A stretch of 64,000 nt of DNA from an uncultured Alphaproteobacteria bacterium. Lineage in GTDB: Bacteria; Pseudomonadota; Alphaproteobacteria; CAAHEQ01; UBA3637. Shown one piece after another: positions 8,230 through 17,500 of the stretch (position 1 is the stretch's first letter; each line of letters begins with the position of its first letter). The stretch spans positions 1 through 64,000 of the forward strand of contig CALXZG010000001.1 of the NCBI GenBank assembly GCA_944393195.1, given 5' to 3'. Below the pieces are notes generated by a model. That model saw only the letters and a program-made list of their open reading frames with translations, had not been told where the DNA came from and ran no database searches. The translations under genes were made by a program, and so were the position numbers.

Positions 8230-9564
8230 ATGGCCGACCGGATTTCCTATTGTTTGACGGATACGATTTATGCTTTGTCCAGCGGGGCGGGTAAAGGTGG
8301 TGTCGCCGTTATTCGTATTTCCGGTTCGGCCGTGCGGACTGTGTTATCCCGTTTGGCGGGATTGACCGAACCGCGTCCGCGGTATGCTTATTTCCGACCG
8401 CTTCGGGCACCGGATGGTCGCGTATTGGATGAATCTTTGGTTCTTTATTTTGCGGCGCCACACAGTTTTACCGGTGAAGATGTAGCCGAATTACAGGTTC
8501 ATGGCGGTCGCAGTGTGATTCAGGCCGTATTAACCGCTTTGGGGGATATGCCCGGTTGTCGACCCGCCGAACGCGGAGAGTTTTCCCGTCGGGCGGTCAT
8601 TAACGGGAAAATGGATTTGACGGCCGCCGAAGGAATATTGGACTTAATTAACGCGGAAACCGAACAACAACGGGCACAGGCTTTGACACAGGCGCAAGGG
8701 GCTTTGGCGCGTTTATATGACGGATGGCGGGATACATTATGCCATCATATGGCTTATTTAGAGGCTTTTATTGATTTTCCGGAGGAGGAAATTCCACCCG
8801 AAAAGTTGACGGCTATGGACGGTGAAATTCGGGCTTTGACAACGGCTATTCAGGCGCATTTAAATGATAATCGTGCCGGTGAAAAATTGCGTGACGGATT
8901 TCAAATTGCCATTATCGGTGTTCCGAATGTCGGAAAATCCAGTCTGATTAACGCCTTGACACATCGGGATGTGGCGATTGTATCGCAAACGGCCGGGACG
9001 ACGCGTGATGTGGTTGAAGCGCACTTGGATGTTGCCGGATTTCCCGTTATTTTGGCGGATACGGCCGGCTTGCGGGAACAGGCCGAAGAAATCGAATCCG
9101 AAGGGATACGGCGTGCCGTTCAAAAAGCAGAAGAAGCCGACCTCATCCTGCATATTCAGGATGGAACACAATATCCGACCAGGGATACTTTACCAACGAT
9201 ATTAACCGAAAAAACAGTTTTGACGGTTTGGAATAAAGCAGATGTGATGCCGTCGCAACCTGCGGATGTTTTGTGTGTCAGTGCGAAAACGGGAGTCGGT
9301 ATTCCCGAATTGTGGGCCCAAATTCGGATGATTTTGGAACGGGATTTCGGACAACGTTCCGGTGGTGTTATTACACGGGAACGGTATCGTACGGCTTTGA
9401 CGGCCTGTGTGCGTGCTTTGACACAGGCGGTTGGTGTTTCCGAATTGGAATTAAAGGCGGAAGAATTGCGTTTGGCGGCACGGGCTTTGGGACGTATTAC
9501 CGGTCGGATAGAGGCGGACGAATTGTTGGATGTTATCTTCCGTGATTTTTGTATTGGGAAGTAA
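8230..9564 (+). CDS. mnmE: tRNA modification GTPase MnmE
   Basis: A 444-aa protein. The N-terminal formyl-THF-binding domain starts DTIYALSSGAGKGGVAVIRISG. The GTPase G1 is IGVPNVGKSSLINAL, with DTAG as G3 and WNKAD as G4. It ends with the family's FCIGK motif, whose cysteine is needed for activity. With MnmG it forms cmnm5U at the wobble position of several tRNAs. It is directly followed by mnmG. Confidence 0.97.
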   Translation: MADRISYCLTDTIYALSSGAGKGGVAVIRISGSAVRTVLSRLAGLTEPRPRYAYFRPLRAPDGRVLDESLVLYFAAPHSFTGEDVAELQVHGGRSVIQAVLTALGDMPGCRPAERGEFSRRAVINGKMDLTAAEGILDLINAETEQQRAQALTQAQGALARLYDGWRDTLCHHMAYLEAFIDFPEEEIPPEKLTAMDGEIRALTTAIQAHLNDNRAGEKLRDGFQIAIIGVPNVGKSSLINALTHRDVAIVSQTAGTTRDVVEAHLDVAGFPVILADTAGLREQAEEIESEGIRRAVQKAEEADLILHIQDGTQYPTRDTLPTILTEKTVLTVWNKADVMPSQPADVLCVSAKTGVGIPELWAQIRMILERDFGQRSGGVITRERYRTALTACVRALTQAVGVSELELKAEELRLAARALGRITGRIEADELLDVIFRDFCIGK

Positions 9565-9567
9565 AAG

Positions 9568-11415
9568 ATGAAACAATCTTATGACGTTATCGTAATCGGC
9601 GGCGGACATGCCGGATGTGAAGCAGCCGCAGGCGCAGCGCGGACAGGGGCTCAAACTCTGTTAATAACACACAAAATAGCGACGATTGCGGATATGTCAT
9701 GTAATCCGGCAATCGGTGGTTTAGCCAAAGGAACCGTGGTGCGGGAGGTGGACGCCCTTGACGGTTTGATGGGGCGTGTTATTGATAAAACCGGCCTACA
9801 ATTCAGAATGCTGAACGCGTCCAAAGGTCCTGCTGTACAAGGGCCGCGGGCACAGGCGGATAAGGAAGCCTATTGCGCGGAAATGCAACGTATTTTGCTG
9901 AATTACCCCAACTTAACAATTTTGGAAGCATCGGCCGATGATTTAATCGATCGGGACGGTCGGGTTGTCGGTGTGGTGGCTGACGGACAAACGATAGCGG
10001 CTCAGGCCGTTGTTGTGACAACCGGTACTTTTTTAAACGGAGTGATGCATATCGGACCGGAACAAATTCCGGGCGGACGATACGGTGAAGCGGCTTCCTG
10101 TGGGATAACACCGGCCTTGCGTCGGTTGGGGTTGCGGGTTGACCGGCTTAAAACCGGGACACCGGCACGGTTGGATAAAGAAACAATTGATTGGGATAAA
10201 TGTCAACGTCAGGATGGGGACGAGCTGCCGCGTCCGTTTTCTTTTATGTCACCTGCCTTTAATCCGGATCAGGTACCGTGCTATATTACACATACCACCC
10301 CCGAAACACATCGGATTATTGAAGAAAACCTGCATCGTGCCCCATTATACAGCGGTCAGATTCATGCCGTTGGTCCACGTTATTGTCCCAGTATTGAAGA
10401 TAAATTGGTTCGCTTTAAAGGGCGTGACAGTCACCATGTGTTTTTGGAACCGGAAACACGAAATGGTAACAGTATTTATCCGAACGGTATTTCAACCTCT
10501 TTGCCAAAAGATGTACAGGAAGCTTTTATTCGTACTATTCCGGGATTGGAACATGTTCGGATTTTACGGTACGCCTATGCGATTGAATATGACTATGTGG
10601 ATCCGCGTTCGTTAAAGCCGACTTTGGAAACCAAAACGGTTCCCGGCCTCTTTCTGGCCGGTCAGATTAACGGAACAACCGGGTATGAAGAGGCGGCAGG
10701 GCAGGGGCTTGTCGCCGGGGTAAATGCCGCGTTGCAAGCTCTCCATACCGGTCGGACTTTGGTGTTTGATCGGGCGGATAGTTATATCGGTGTCATGATT
10801 GATGATATCACAACGTTGGGCGTTGACGAACCGTATCGTTTGTTTACCTCTCGGGCTGAGTACCGTTTAACAATGCGCGCGGATAATGCCGATTTGCGCC
10901 TGACCGAAAAAGGGATTGCGGCCGGTTGCGTCGGGGTGGAACGGGCGCAGGCGTTTCGGGCTAAACAGGCCGCTTTAACAGAGGCGCGCCGCTTGATTCA
11001 TTCTTTTGTCCATACACCGAAAGAATTGTGCGAAATGGGATTTGCCGTTAATGCCGACGGACAAAAACGAACACCGTTTGATATGTTGTCTTATCAAGGG
11101 GTTTCCTGGACAGATTTGACACGCGCTTGGCCGGCTTTGGCGACCATTCCGCCCGCCGTGGCCGAGCAGTTGGAAATTGAAGGGCGGTATAGCGGTTATT
11201 TGGTACGCCAACAATTGGATATCGATGCTTTTCGTAAGGATGAAGCTTTACAGATTCCACCGGATACGGATTTTGCCCGAATCGGCGGTTTGTCAAACGA
11301 AATTATCGGGCGTTTGAATCAAACAAAGCCGGCAACCATTGGGGCGATGATGCGGATGACGGGGATGACACCGGCGGCGGCAACGGCCGTTATCGGTTAT
11401 TTAAAGAAAAAATAA
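9568..11415 (+). CDS. mnmG: tRNA uridine 5-carboxymethylaminomethyl modification enzyme MnmG
   Basis: A 615-aa FAD enzyme of the GidA family. It begins with the dinucleotide motif [14 protein letters not shown] and contains the signature [12 protein letters not shown] and [17 protein letters not shown]. The C-terminal helical domain binds MnmE. This is the last gene of the operon. In many alphaproteobacteria rsmG and parAB come next, but here a terminator follows instead. Confidence 0.97.
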   Translation: MKQSYDVIVIGGGHAGCEAAAGAARTGAQTLLITHKIATIADMSCNPAIGGLAKGTVVREVDALDGLMGRVIDKTGLQFRMLNASKGPAVQGPRAQADKEAYCAEMQRILLNYPNLTILEASADDLIDRDGRVVGVVADGQTIAAQAVVVTTGTFLNGVMHIGPEQIPGGRYGEAASCGITPALRRLGLRVDRLKTGTPARLDKETIDWDKCQRQDGDELPRPFSFMSPAFNPDQVPCYITHTTPETHRIIEENLHRAPLYSGQIHAVGPRYCPSIEDKLVRFKGRDSHHVFLEPETRNGNSIYPNGISTSLPKDVQEAFIRTIPGLEHVRILRYAYAIEYDYVDPRSLKPTLETKTVPGLFLAGQINGTTGYEEAAGQGLVAGVNAALQALHTGRTLVFDRADSYIGVMIDDITTLGVDEPYRLFTSRAEYRLTMRADNADLRLTEKGIAAGCVGVERAQAFRAKQAALTEARRLIHSFVHTPKELCEMGFAVNADGQKRTPFDMLSYQGVSWTDLTRAWPALATIPPAVAEQLEIEGRYSGYLVRQQLDIDAFRKDEALQIPPDTDFARIGGLSNEIIGRLNQTKPATIGAMMRMTGMTPAAATAVIGYLKKK

Positions 11416-11439
11416 ACGACCCCGGAAAAGGGTCGTTTT
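11414..11439. terminator. bidirectional terminator after mnmG
   Basis: AAACGACCC, loop, GGGTCGTTTT. It ends the mnmG operon and serves the convergent LuxR-type operon. Confidence 0.85.
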
Positions 11440-11469
11440 GACAATGAATCGGGTCCTAGCCTATCGGAT

Positions 11470-11715
11470 TTAAATAAATCCTTTTTCTTTTGCCTTTAAC
11501 AATACCTGTACGCGGTTTTGAACACCGAAAGCCCGCAATAATGCACTGACATGCATTTTAATTGTCGGTTCCGCAACCCCCAGATTATGGGCAATTTGCT
11601 TATTCGACAACCCTTGTCCCAACTGATGCAGAACGCTGGCTTGCCGTTGGGAAAGAAAAAGTCCGTTGCCCAATGCATAGTCTTGTTTTCGATAAGGATG
11701 TAAAGGTAGTGACAT
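11470..11715 (-). CDS. stand-alone LuxR/GerE-type HTH protein
   Basis: An 81-aa protein that consists almost entirely of a LuxR C-terminal DNA-binding domain: LSQRQASVLHQLGQGLSNKQ, then IAHNLGVAEPTIKMHVSALLRAF. There is no receiver or autoinducer domain. Such minimal GerE proteins act as simple DNA-binding regulators. It is the third gene of a short minus-strand operon with a 42-aa membrane peptide and a 91-aa helical protein, 27 bases after the latter. GGAGAAG is its ribosome site. Its targets are unknown; the phase-variable pilin gene transcribed the other way starts about 400 bases upstream of this operon. Confidence 0.85.
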   Translation of the reverse strand: MSLPLHPYRKQDYALGNGLFLSQRQASVLHQLGQGLSNKQIAHNLGVAEPTIKMHVSALLRAFGVQNRVQVLLKAKEKGFI

Positions 11716-11742
11716 GGTCTTCTCCTTTCTCCGTGTTGATTG

Positions 11743-12018
11743 TTAAGCCTTTAATTCGGCTTCCATTTTTTTGATTTTGTCTTCTTTATGGGCGATTTTG
11801 CGTGAAATTAAATCAACAATCGTCTGATGACCATTGTCTTTTGCCCAACCTTCAATCATGTAGAGAGCTTTTAGTTTTTCTTTTTTAGTTTCCAGAATGA
11901 ATTTTTTCATGTCTTCCGGAAACTCGCTCCACGCTTTTTTGATTTCTGATTTTAACGTCTTTTTTTCATCCGGCGTTAGTTTGTTTGTTCCGTCATTCAT
12001 ATCAACCGTTGTAGTCAT
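11743..12018 (-). CDS. hypothetical 91-aa helical protein
   Basis: Not recognised. It is rich in Lys and Glu and predicted helical (LTPDEKKTLKSEIKKAWSEF, then a charged C-terminal helix). There is no membrane segment or signal. Its start codon lies inside the end of the preceding 42-aa gene, with the ribosome site AAGGGGGAA in that gene, so the two are probably translationally coupled. It lies between that peptide and the LuxR-type regulator. Confidence 0.65.
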   Translation of the reverse strand: MTTTVDMNDGTNKLTPDEKKTLKSEIKKAWSEFPEDMKKFILETKKEKLKALYMIEGWAKDNGHQTIVDLISRKIAHKEDKIKKMEAELKA

Positions 12019-12130
12019 GTTTTCCCCCTTTTAATAAATAAGTTGCCCAATAAAATAAAGCATAGATGAAAAGACCGATAAAGCACAGGCATAATATTCC
12101 TGTTTTGATGATGACCTGAAAGCCCGGCAT
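12002..12130 (-). CDS. 42-aa single-pass membrane micropeptide
   Basis: A short frame starting MPGFQVIIKTGILCLCFIGL and continuing FIYALFYWATYLL, i.e. one hydrophobic helix of about 25 residues, then KGGKHDYNG. A strong ribosome site (GGGGGAG, 5 bases before ATG) and the 17-base overlap with the downstream gene support translation. First gene of the three-gene operon ending in the LuxR-type protein. Function unknown. Confidence 0.6.
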   Translation of the reverse strand: MPGFQVIIKTGILCLCFIGLFIYALFYWATYLLKGGKHDYNG

Positions 12131-12366
12131 ATCACACTCTCCCCCTTTGCATTATTTTTCGAATAACAGATATCAGGTATGCACAAAACCCACTTTTGTC
12201 AAGGGTTAAGCCGTATGAAAACAAGAATGTAAAACAAAAATAAAATCGGGTAGAATCGGGAAAATAAAAAGGCTTGATTTGGTTTTTTGGCTGTTTGTGT
12301 TGTGTATCAAATAAATAGATGTTGATTTGAAAAATAAATTCTTTTCAATATGTTATTTGACGAGTG

Positions 12367-12397
12367 TAACAATTTAATGTCCTTTTTTTGTTACAGT
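12367..12397. repeat. left dyad recombination-site candidate, locus A
   Basis: Halves TGTAACAATTTAATGT and CCTTTTTTTGTTACA. The left half is identical at all three switch loci; the right half matches the reverse complement of the inner half of the gene-proximal site at locus C. Confidence 0.75.
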
Positions 12398-12494
12398 TTT
12401 GATACCCGATTCGCGTTTTTTAAAAACAACGGGAACTCTTTATAATATCGATATTTTCTTCTTACTTTGTTTCCCCTTTTGTGATACATAACTT

Positions 12495-12526
12495 TATAAC
12501 ATTTTAAGGAACATTTTTTTGTTACA
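12495..12526. repeat. right dyad recombination-site candidate, locus A
   Basis: Halves TATAACATTTTAAGGA and ACATTTTTTTGTTACA. The outer half is shared, with small changes, by loci B and C; the inner half matches the reverse complement of the inner half of the distal site at locus C. Confidence 0.75.
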
Positions 12527-12544
12527 CTCGAAAAGGAGACTTAA

Positions 12545-13972
12545 ATGATTGAAATGAATAAAGAAACCGGCCGTAGTATGGTTGAAATGTTGGGCGTTCT
12601 GGCGATAGTCGGCGCTCTCTCGATCGGTGGGGTAGCCGGGTATCGGTGGGCAATTGACAAGATGAATGCCGCCGACATTATCAATGAAGTCCAAAAGAGA
12701 GCTGTAACAGCAAGCCAACAACGGATTTTGGGACATGATATTAATTTAAAAGAATTTTATCCCCACGATGATGCCGATATGATTAAAGATCTTTATGAAG
12801 TGGTTGAGATGAATGATTACAGGGGGGGGGATAACGGCTTTTTTTCATTAACGGTCTTTGATGTGCCCCCGGGGATATGTGATAAAATTCTGGGTATGCA
12901 TTGGAAAATGCCCGTTGTTACGGAAATTGCCGGTGTTGTGGTTGATGAAAATACGGCCTGTATCGATAATAATAATGAAATGATGTTTGTATTTCATAAT
13001 ACATTAGACACTTCCCACCTGCCGGCGAATGGTGACTCACAGCAAACCCATAGGGACGCTAATGGGGATTGTGCGTCCGGTTATACCGGTGAAAATTGCG
13101 ATATATTTGATGATAATTGTAATGGTCATGGATGGTATTTTTATGAATTTGATACTTGTGTTTGTGACGAAGGGTATGGCGGTAATAATTGTGAAATTAC
13201 CTGCCCGAATGAGGAGTATCCGTTCATAATGGAAGGTGGGTGTTATTCTTGTGCTTCATCAATGATTTTACCACCAGAGGCATGTGATATTTGCCCCAGT
13301 CGATTTTTAGCAGATGGGGTTTGTTATCCTTGTTCTCTACCGGTGTCCGGTTCTTTAACGGCGGAAGAGTGTGCCAAATGCGGTGATGAACGATATATGG
13401 ATGGTAGTTCTTGCTATAAAAATTGTACAGAGACAGAATTTATGAATGTTTGGAGATACTGTTACTCTTGTGACGATCCGAATGATATTTATATGTCCGG
13501 TATGGAGGACACCTATTGCAAAAAGTGTAATGGCCAAAACGGTGCAAGTATGAGGTATTATCTTCAAGACTATATACATAGCGGCGGTTCCTATTACCCA
13601 ACACCTAATTTTTGTGTCAAAACATGTCCGGAAGGAACAACGGCCGATGCGACGACTCAGAATTGTGTTGTGTCATCCTGTTCTTTTGTTGGTAGTAGTG
13701 GTAGCGTGTACCCATGTTCGTATACTGCCGGTCCTTATACAACCGCGGCAGAATGTGCTAAGTGTGATGAAACGGAAACACCGCGATATATGAAAGGTAG
13801 TGCCTGCCTATTAGTATCATGCTCTAATGGGTATTTTGCAGATAAAAATGGTTATTGTACTTCTTGTTCGGTACCCGTTAGAACTAGTACAACAGCAGAG
13901 GAATGTGCTAAGTTTGATAGCACGGACACGCCACGGTATATGAGTGGTAATTATTGTTATAAAAAGTCATAA
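12545..13972 (+). CDS. type IV pilin-like protein with EGF-like and Cys-rich repeats (locus A)
   Basis: A 475-aa protein. The prepilin motif is G9 then RSMVEMLGVLAIVGALSIGG with Glu at +5. Residues 10-155 match the other pilin-like proteins in the window. After residue 165 there is an EGF-like unit ending CVCDEGYGGNNCE, then four or more Cys-rich units with the pattern CxPCS...TAEECAKC...RYM...CY. The last unit has EECAKF, losing one cysteine. A nine-G run at 12832-12840 codes for Arg-Gly-Gly, so a one-base slip would truncate the protein. AAAAGGAG lies 7 bases before the ATG and just after the right switch site. Probably a surface-exposed pilus tip or adhesin. Confidence 0.82.
   Translation: MIEMNKETGRSMVEMLGVLAIVGALSIGGVAGYRWAIDKMNAADIINEVQKRAVTASQQRILGHDINLKEFYPHDDADMIKDLYEVVEMNDYRGGDNGFFSLTVFDVPPGICDKILGMHWKMPVVTEIAGVVVDENTACIDNNNEMMFVFHNTLDTSHLPANGDSQQTHRDANGDCASGYTGENCDIFDDNCNGHGWYFYEFDTCVCDEGYGGNNCEITCPNEEYPFIMEGGCYSCASSMILPPEACDICPSRFLADGVCYPCSLPVSGSLTAEECAKCGDERYMDGSSCYKNCTETEFMNVWRYCYSCDDPNDIYMSGMEDTYCKKCNGQNGASMRYYLQDYIHSGGSYYPTPNFCVKTCPEGTTADATTQNCVVSSCSFVGSSGSVYPCSYTAGPYTTAAECAKCDETETPRYMKGSACLLVSCSNGYFADKNGYCTSCSVPVRTSTTAEECAKFDSTDTPRYMSGNYCYKKS
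12832..12840 (+). repeat. poly-G tract (9 G) inside pilin-like coding sequence
   Basis: Nine consecutive G in codons AGG GGG GGG G. Paralogs have non-homopolymeric codons at this point (Ala-Gly-Asp or Gln-Gly-Asp). A length change would shift the frame about 98 codons into the gene. Confidence 0.8.
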
Positions 13973-13999
13973 GGTGGTGTGTTTTGTGTGATGGGGCAA

Positions 14000-14081
14000 G
14001 CGAAACAGGGTGAAGATTACTCTTCACCCTGTTTCTTTCCCCCTTTTATTCCACAGAATGTCTCCCTATATCCCGCGGAAC
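14000..14081 (-). ncRNA. candidate small RNA, copy 1
   Basis: Read on the minus strand, a promoter (14088-14117) is followed by a first stem with arms at 14070-14080 and 14049-14059, a purine-rich linker (AAAAGGGGGAAAG) and a 14-bp GC-rich hairpin (AAACAGGGTGAAGA, loop, TCTTCACCCTGTTT, 14003-14034). A second copy at 36119-36201 differs in sequence but keeps both stems through compensatory and G-U changes. It lies just after the pilin-like gene and is transcribed toward it. Its last hairpin can also terminate the pilin transcript. There is no plausible start codon inside. Confidence 0.6.
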
Positions 14082-14087
14082 AAGTAT

Positions 14088-14117
14088 AATATATACACCC
14101 AAAAGACGTATTGTCAA
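14088..14117 (-). promoter_or_regulatory. promoter of small RNA copy 1
   Basis: On the minus strand, TTGACA (14117-14112), 18-base spacer, TATATT (14093-14088); a TATATA with a 16-base spacer is also possible. The expected start is at about 14081, right at the first stem. The same boxes and spacing occur in copy 2. Confidence 0.7.
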
Positions 14118-14159
14118 GAAAAAAACAATTTTTGTTTTATATTTTTTTGAGGAAAGAAT

Positions 14160-14347
14160 GTGGGTTAAAAGATCCTCGCTTACGCAAGGATACCGCGCAA
14201 GAAAAAACAATCCGGTGAATTGTTTTTTCACGTAAGGCAATGAAACACCGCGCGCCAAGGCAGCGGAAGTCGCCGCCGGCAAGCGGATGTTGGAATTGGA
14301 AAGGGAGTAAGATGGTTATGAGATCCCCGATCAGGTCGGGGATGACG
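14160..14347 (+). repeat. composite repeat element, copy 1 (REP, hairpin, conserved core, REP)
   Basis: A GATCCTCG...AAGGATACCGCG palindrome is followed by a hairpin with AAAAAACAAT and ATTGTTTTTT arms around a CCGGTGA loop, then a 111-base core at 14237-14347. The core is almost identical to the reverse complement of 63798-63907 and ends in a REP palindrome. Read in one frame it encodes NETPRAKAAEVAAGKRMLEL and stops, looking like the tail of a protein, but no gene start is present. The rest of the gap, 14348-14460, holds REP fragments (GGGGATGACGG) and a C9 run at 14390-14398. Confidence 0.7.
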
Positions 14348-14461
14348 AGATATTTATAGGGGATGACGGGGTATTTATGTTGAAAGATTCCCCCCCCCTG
14401 CGCGGGAATGACGTAAAATTATAGGGGATGACGGACTACTTATACCGGGCGGGAACAAAAA

Positions 14462-14489
14462 AATACCCTGCCTTAACGGGCAGGGTATT
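14462..14489 (-). terminator. terminator of nifJ
   Basis: AATACCCTGCC, short loop, GGCAGGGTATT just past the nifJ stop codon. Confidence 0.85.
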
Positions 14490-14502
14490 AATCAATCAAT
14501 GA

Positions 14503-17500
14503 CTACCCCATGGGTTCATCATTCTTGGCCAATTTTTCATACAGTTTAAACCGATCGTTAATTTGTTTTTGCGCCCGTTGTACCAGCTCTTCATAATGAT
14601 CGGGATTTTGTTGTCGCACGAATTTAAAGCGCGTTTCCCCCGCCATGAAATCGGACACCGGTTTGGTCGGTTTGCTGTCCAATTGGAGCGGATTTAAACC
14701 TTGGGCTTTCCGCCGCGGATCAAATCGGAATAACGGCCACAAACCGGTTTCCACCGCCGCTTTTTGATGTTCCAGACCAAACTTGCCAATATCGTATCCG
14801 TGCGAAATGCAATGGCTATACGCAATAATGAGCGACGGCCCGTCATACGATTCGGCTTCATTCATCACTTGCAAAGCATGCATGTCTTTGGCGCCGAGGG
14901 CGATCGTGGCCACGTACACACCCCCCGACGAAGCGGCAATCATGGCTAAATCTTTCCGCGGCAATTCACTACCGGAAATGGCGAATTTAGCACTCGCACC
15001 AATCGGTGTCGCTTTGGACCGTTGACCGCCTGTGTTGGAATAAACCTCTGTATCCATGACTAAAATATTAACGTTTTTACCGGAATACAACACATGATCC
15101 AATCCGCCGTAGCCGATGTCATAAGCCCATCCGTCACCGCCCAAAATCCAAACGGATTTTTTGACAAGATAATCCGCATTATCCAATAACAACTTGGCCT
15201 TCGGGGTGGGCATACCGACCAACTTTTGTTTCAGGATTTCAACCCGCATCCGTTGTTCGGCAATACCTTGTTCGGTTGTTTGATCTGCCGTGATCAGAGC
15301 TTGAACCAATTCATCCCCGATATCCACGCGCATTTCCGATAACAATTGTCGGGCAAAAGCGTTTTTGGCGTCTACGGCCGTTCGCATGCCTAAACCGAAT
15401 TCCGCATTGTCTTCAAACAATGAATTAGCCCAAGCCGGTCCGCGCCCTTCCGCATTTTTGGCATACGGTGTCGTCGGTAAGTTGCCACTGTAAATAGAAG
15501 AACATCCCGTCGCATTCGCCACAATCAAACGATCCCCGAATAACTGTGTCATCATTTTGACATACGGTGTTTCACCACAACCGGCACACGCTCCCGAAAA
15601 TTCAAAAAGCGGACGCATCAGGGCGACGGATTTAATTTGTTTCGGATTGAGCAAGCTTCTATCCGCGTCCGGCAATGTCATAAAGAAACGGAAGTTTTCA
15701 ATTTCCCGATCCAAATTTTTTTCAATCGGTGTCATTGTCAACGCTTTTTTGTCCGCTTCTACCCGAGACCGCCCCGGACAAACCTGTGTACATAATGAAC
15801 ATCCGGTGCAATCTTCCGGCGCCACTTGAATCGTCCACTTTTTACCGGCAAAGTCTTTGGCTTTGTAATCCGCTGTTCGGAAACCGGCCGGAGCTTCCCG
15901 TAAACAATCCGGATCAATGACTTTTGCGCGAATGGCCGCATGCGGGCAAACGGAAACACATTTTCCGCATTGAATACAGATGCTTGGATCCCATTCCGGA
16001 ATATCATTGGCAATGCGCCGTTTTTCGTATTTAGCCGTATCCGTCGGCCAAGTTCCGTCAACCGTTTCGGTAAATGCGCTGACCGGTAATTGATCCCCGC
16101 GACCTTCAATAATCGGTCCCGTTACTTTTTGTAACATTTCCGGCGCCGTGTCCGGAATGCCCGGACGGTAATGATGTCGGGAAGTGATGTCCCCCAACGG
16201 AATTTCATGCAGATGCTCTAACGTTGCGTCAACCGCTTTGATATTGGCATCAACGATTTCCTGTCCTTTGCGGGCATATGTTTTTTGAATAGACGCTTTG
16301 ATTTTTGCGATGGCTTCCTCTTTCGGCAAGACACCGGAAATGGCAAAGAAACAAGTTTGCATAATGGTGTTAATCCGGCGTCCCATGCCTGTTTTTTCGG
16401 CAACATCAACCGCATCAATCGCGTAAAAGCGGATTTTTTTATCAATCATAACGCGTTGCACTTCAACCGGCAAGCTATCCCAAACACGATCGACGGGCTC
16501 TGATGTATTGAGTAAAAAGACGGCCCCGGGTGCGGCAACGGACAAAATATCCGTCTTAAATAAAAACGGTGTATGATGACAGGCAACAAAACCGGCCGAT
16601 TGAATCAAATAGGGGGCCCGAATGGGATTTTTGGAAAAACGCAAGTGGGAAGTTGTCATTCCCCCCGATTTTTTTGAATCGTATACGAAATAAGCCTGCC
16701 CGAAATAGTCTTCCCCGTCGGCAATGATTTTAATCGAGTTTTTATTCGCCCCGACCGTTCCGTCTGACCCTAATCCGATAAAGACACAACGGGCAACCTC
16801 ATCAGAGGCGATGTCAAATGTGGCATCATAGGATAACGATGTTTGTGTCACATCATCGTCAACTCCGATTGTAAAATGATTCTTGGTTTCATTTTCAAAA
16901 ACAGCCTTCGCCATAGCCGGCGTAAACTCTTTGGAAGACAGTCCGTATCGACCGCCCAATACTTTGGGCATGGCGTTGCATGAACCGGCGGCCACTCCTT
17001 CGGCTAATGTCGAAACAACATCCAAATATAACGGTTCGCCGACCGATCCGGATTCTTTTGTCCGATCCAATACGGTAATATACTTTGTCGTTGCCGGTAA
17101 TGCCTTTAAAAAAGCTTCTTTCGGAAACGGCCGATATAACCGAACGGCCAAAACACCATACTTGCCACCGGCCGCATTTAATGCTTTGGCCGTTTCAGCC
17201 AGCGTTTCCACACCGGATCCCATGGCAACCGTTACATGTTCGGCATCCGGAACGCCGATATAGTCCACAACATGATACGACCGACCGACAATTTTTTCAA
17301 ATTTACGCATACATTGCTCGACAATTTCCGGTACGGCCATGTAGTATCGGTTGGCCGCCTCTTTGGTTTGAAAGAAAATATCCGGATTTTGGGCCGTTCC
17401 GCGAATGGTCGGATGTTCCGGCGTTAAGGCATGTTTGCCAAGGAAGTCCGTCGGAATATCGGCCATTAACGCTTTTAAATCCGCATCGCTCATTAAATTA

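Larger units (their letters stand above)
12367..12526 (+). promoter_or_regulatory. candidate invertible promoter element, locus A
   Basis: Two dyad sites (12367-12397 and 12495-12526) flank about 97 bases. The outer halves are TGTAACAATTTAATGT on the left and ACATTTTTTTGTTACA on the right. The inner halves are CCTTTTTTTGTTACA and TATAACATTTTAAGGA. The same enclosed sequence occurs at 35770-35902 in the reverse orientation between the same outer halves, which is what inversion between the two dyads would produce. A TATAAT at 12442-12447 faces the pilin gene in this orientation, with only a weak -35. The pilin ATG is 18 bases past the right site. Confidence 0.75.

Noticed and set aside
12367-12526. 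Interpretation of the TGTAACA/TGTTACA dyads purely as binding sites for a transcription factor
   Set aside because: A binding site alone does not explain why inner half-sites and the enclosed segment are swapped as a unit between loci A and C. It remains possible that a regulator also binds them.
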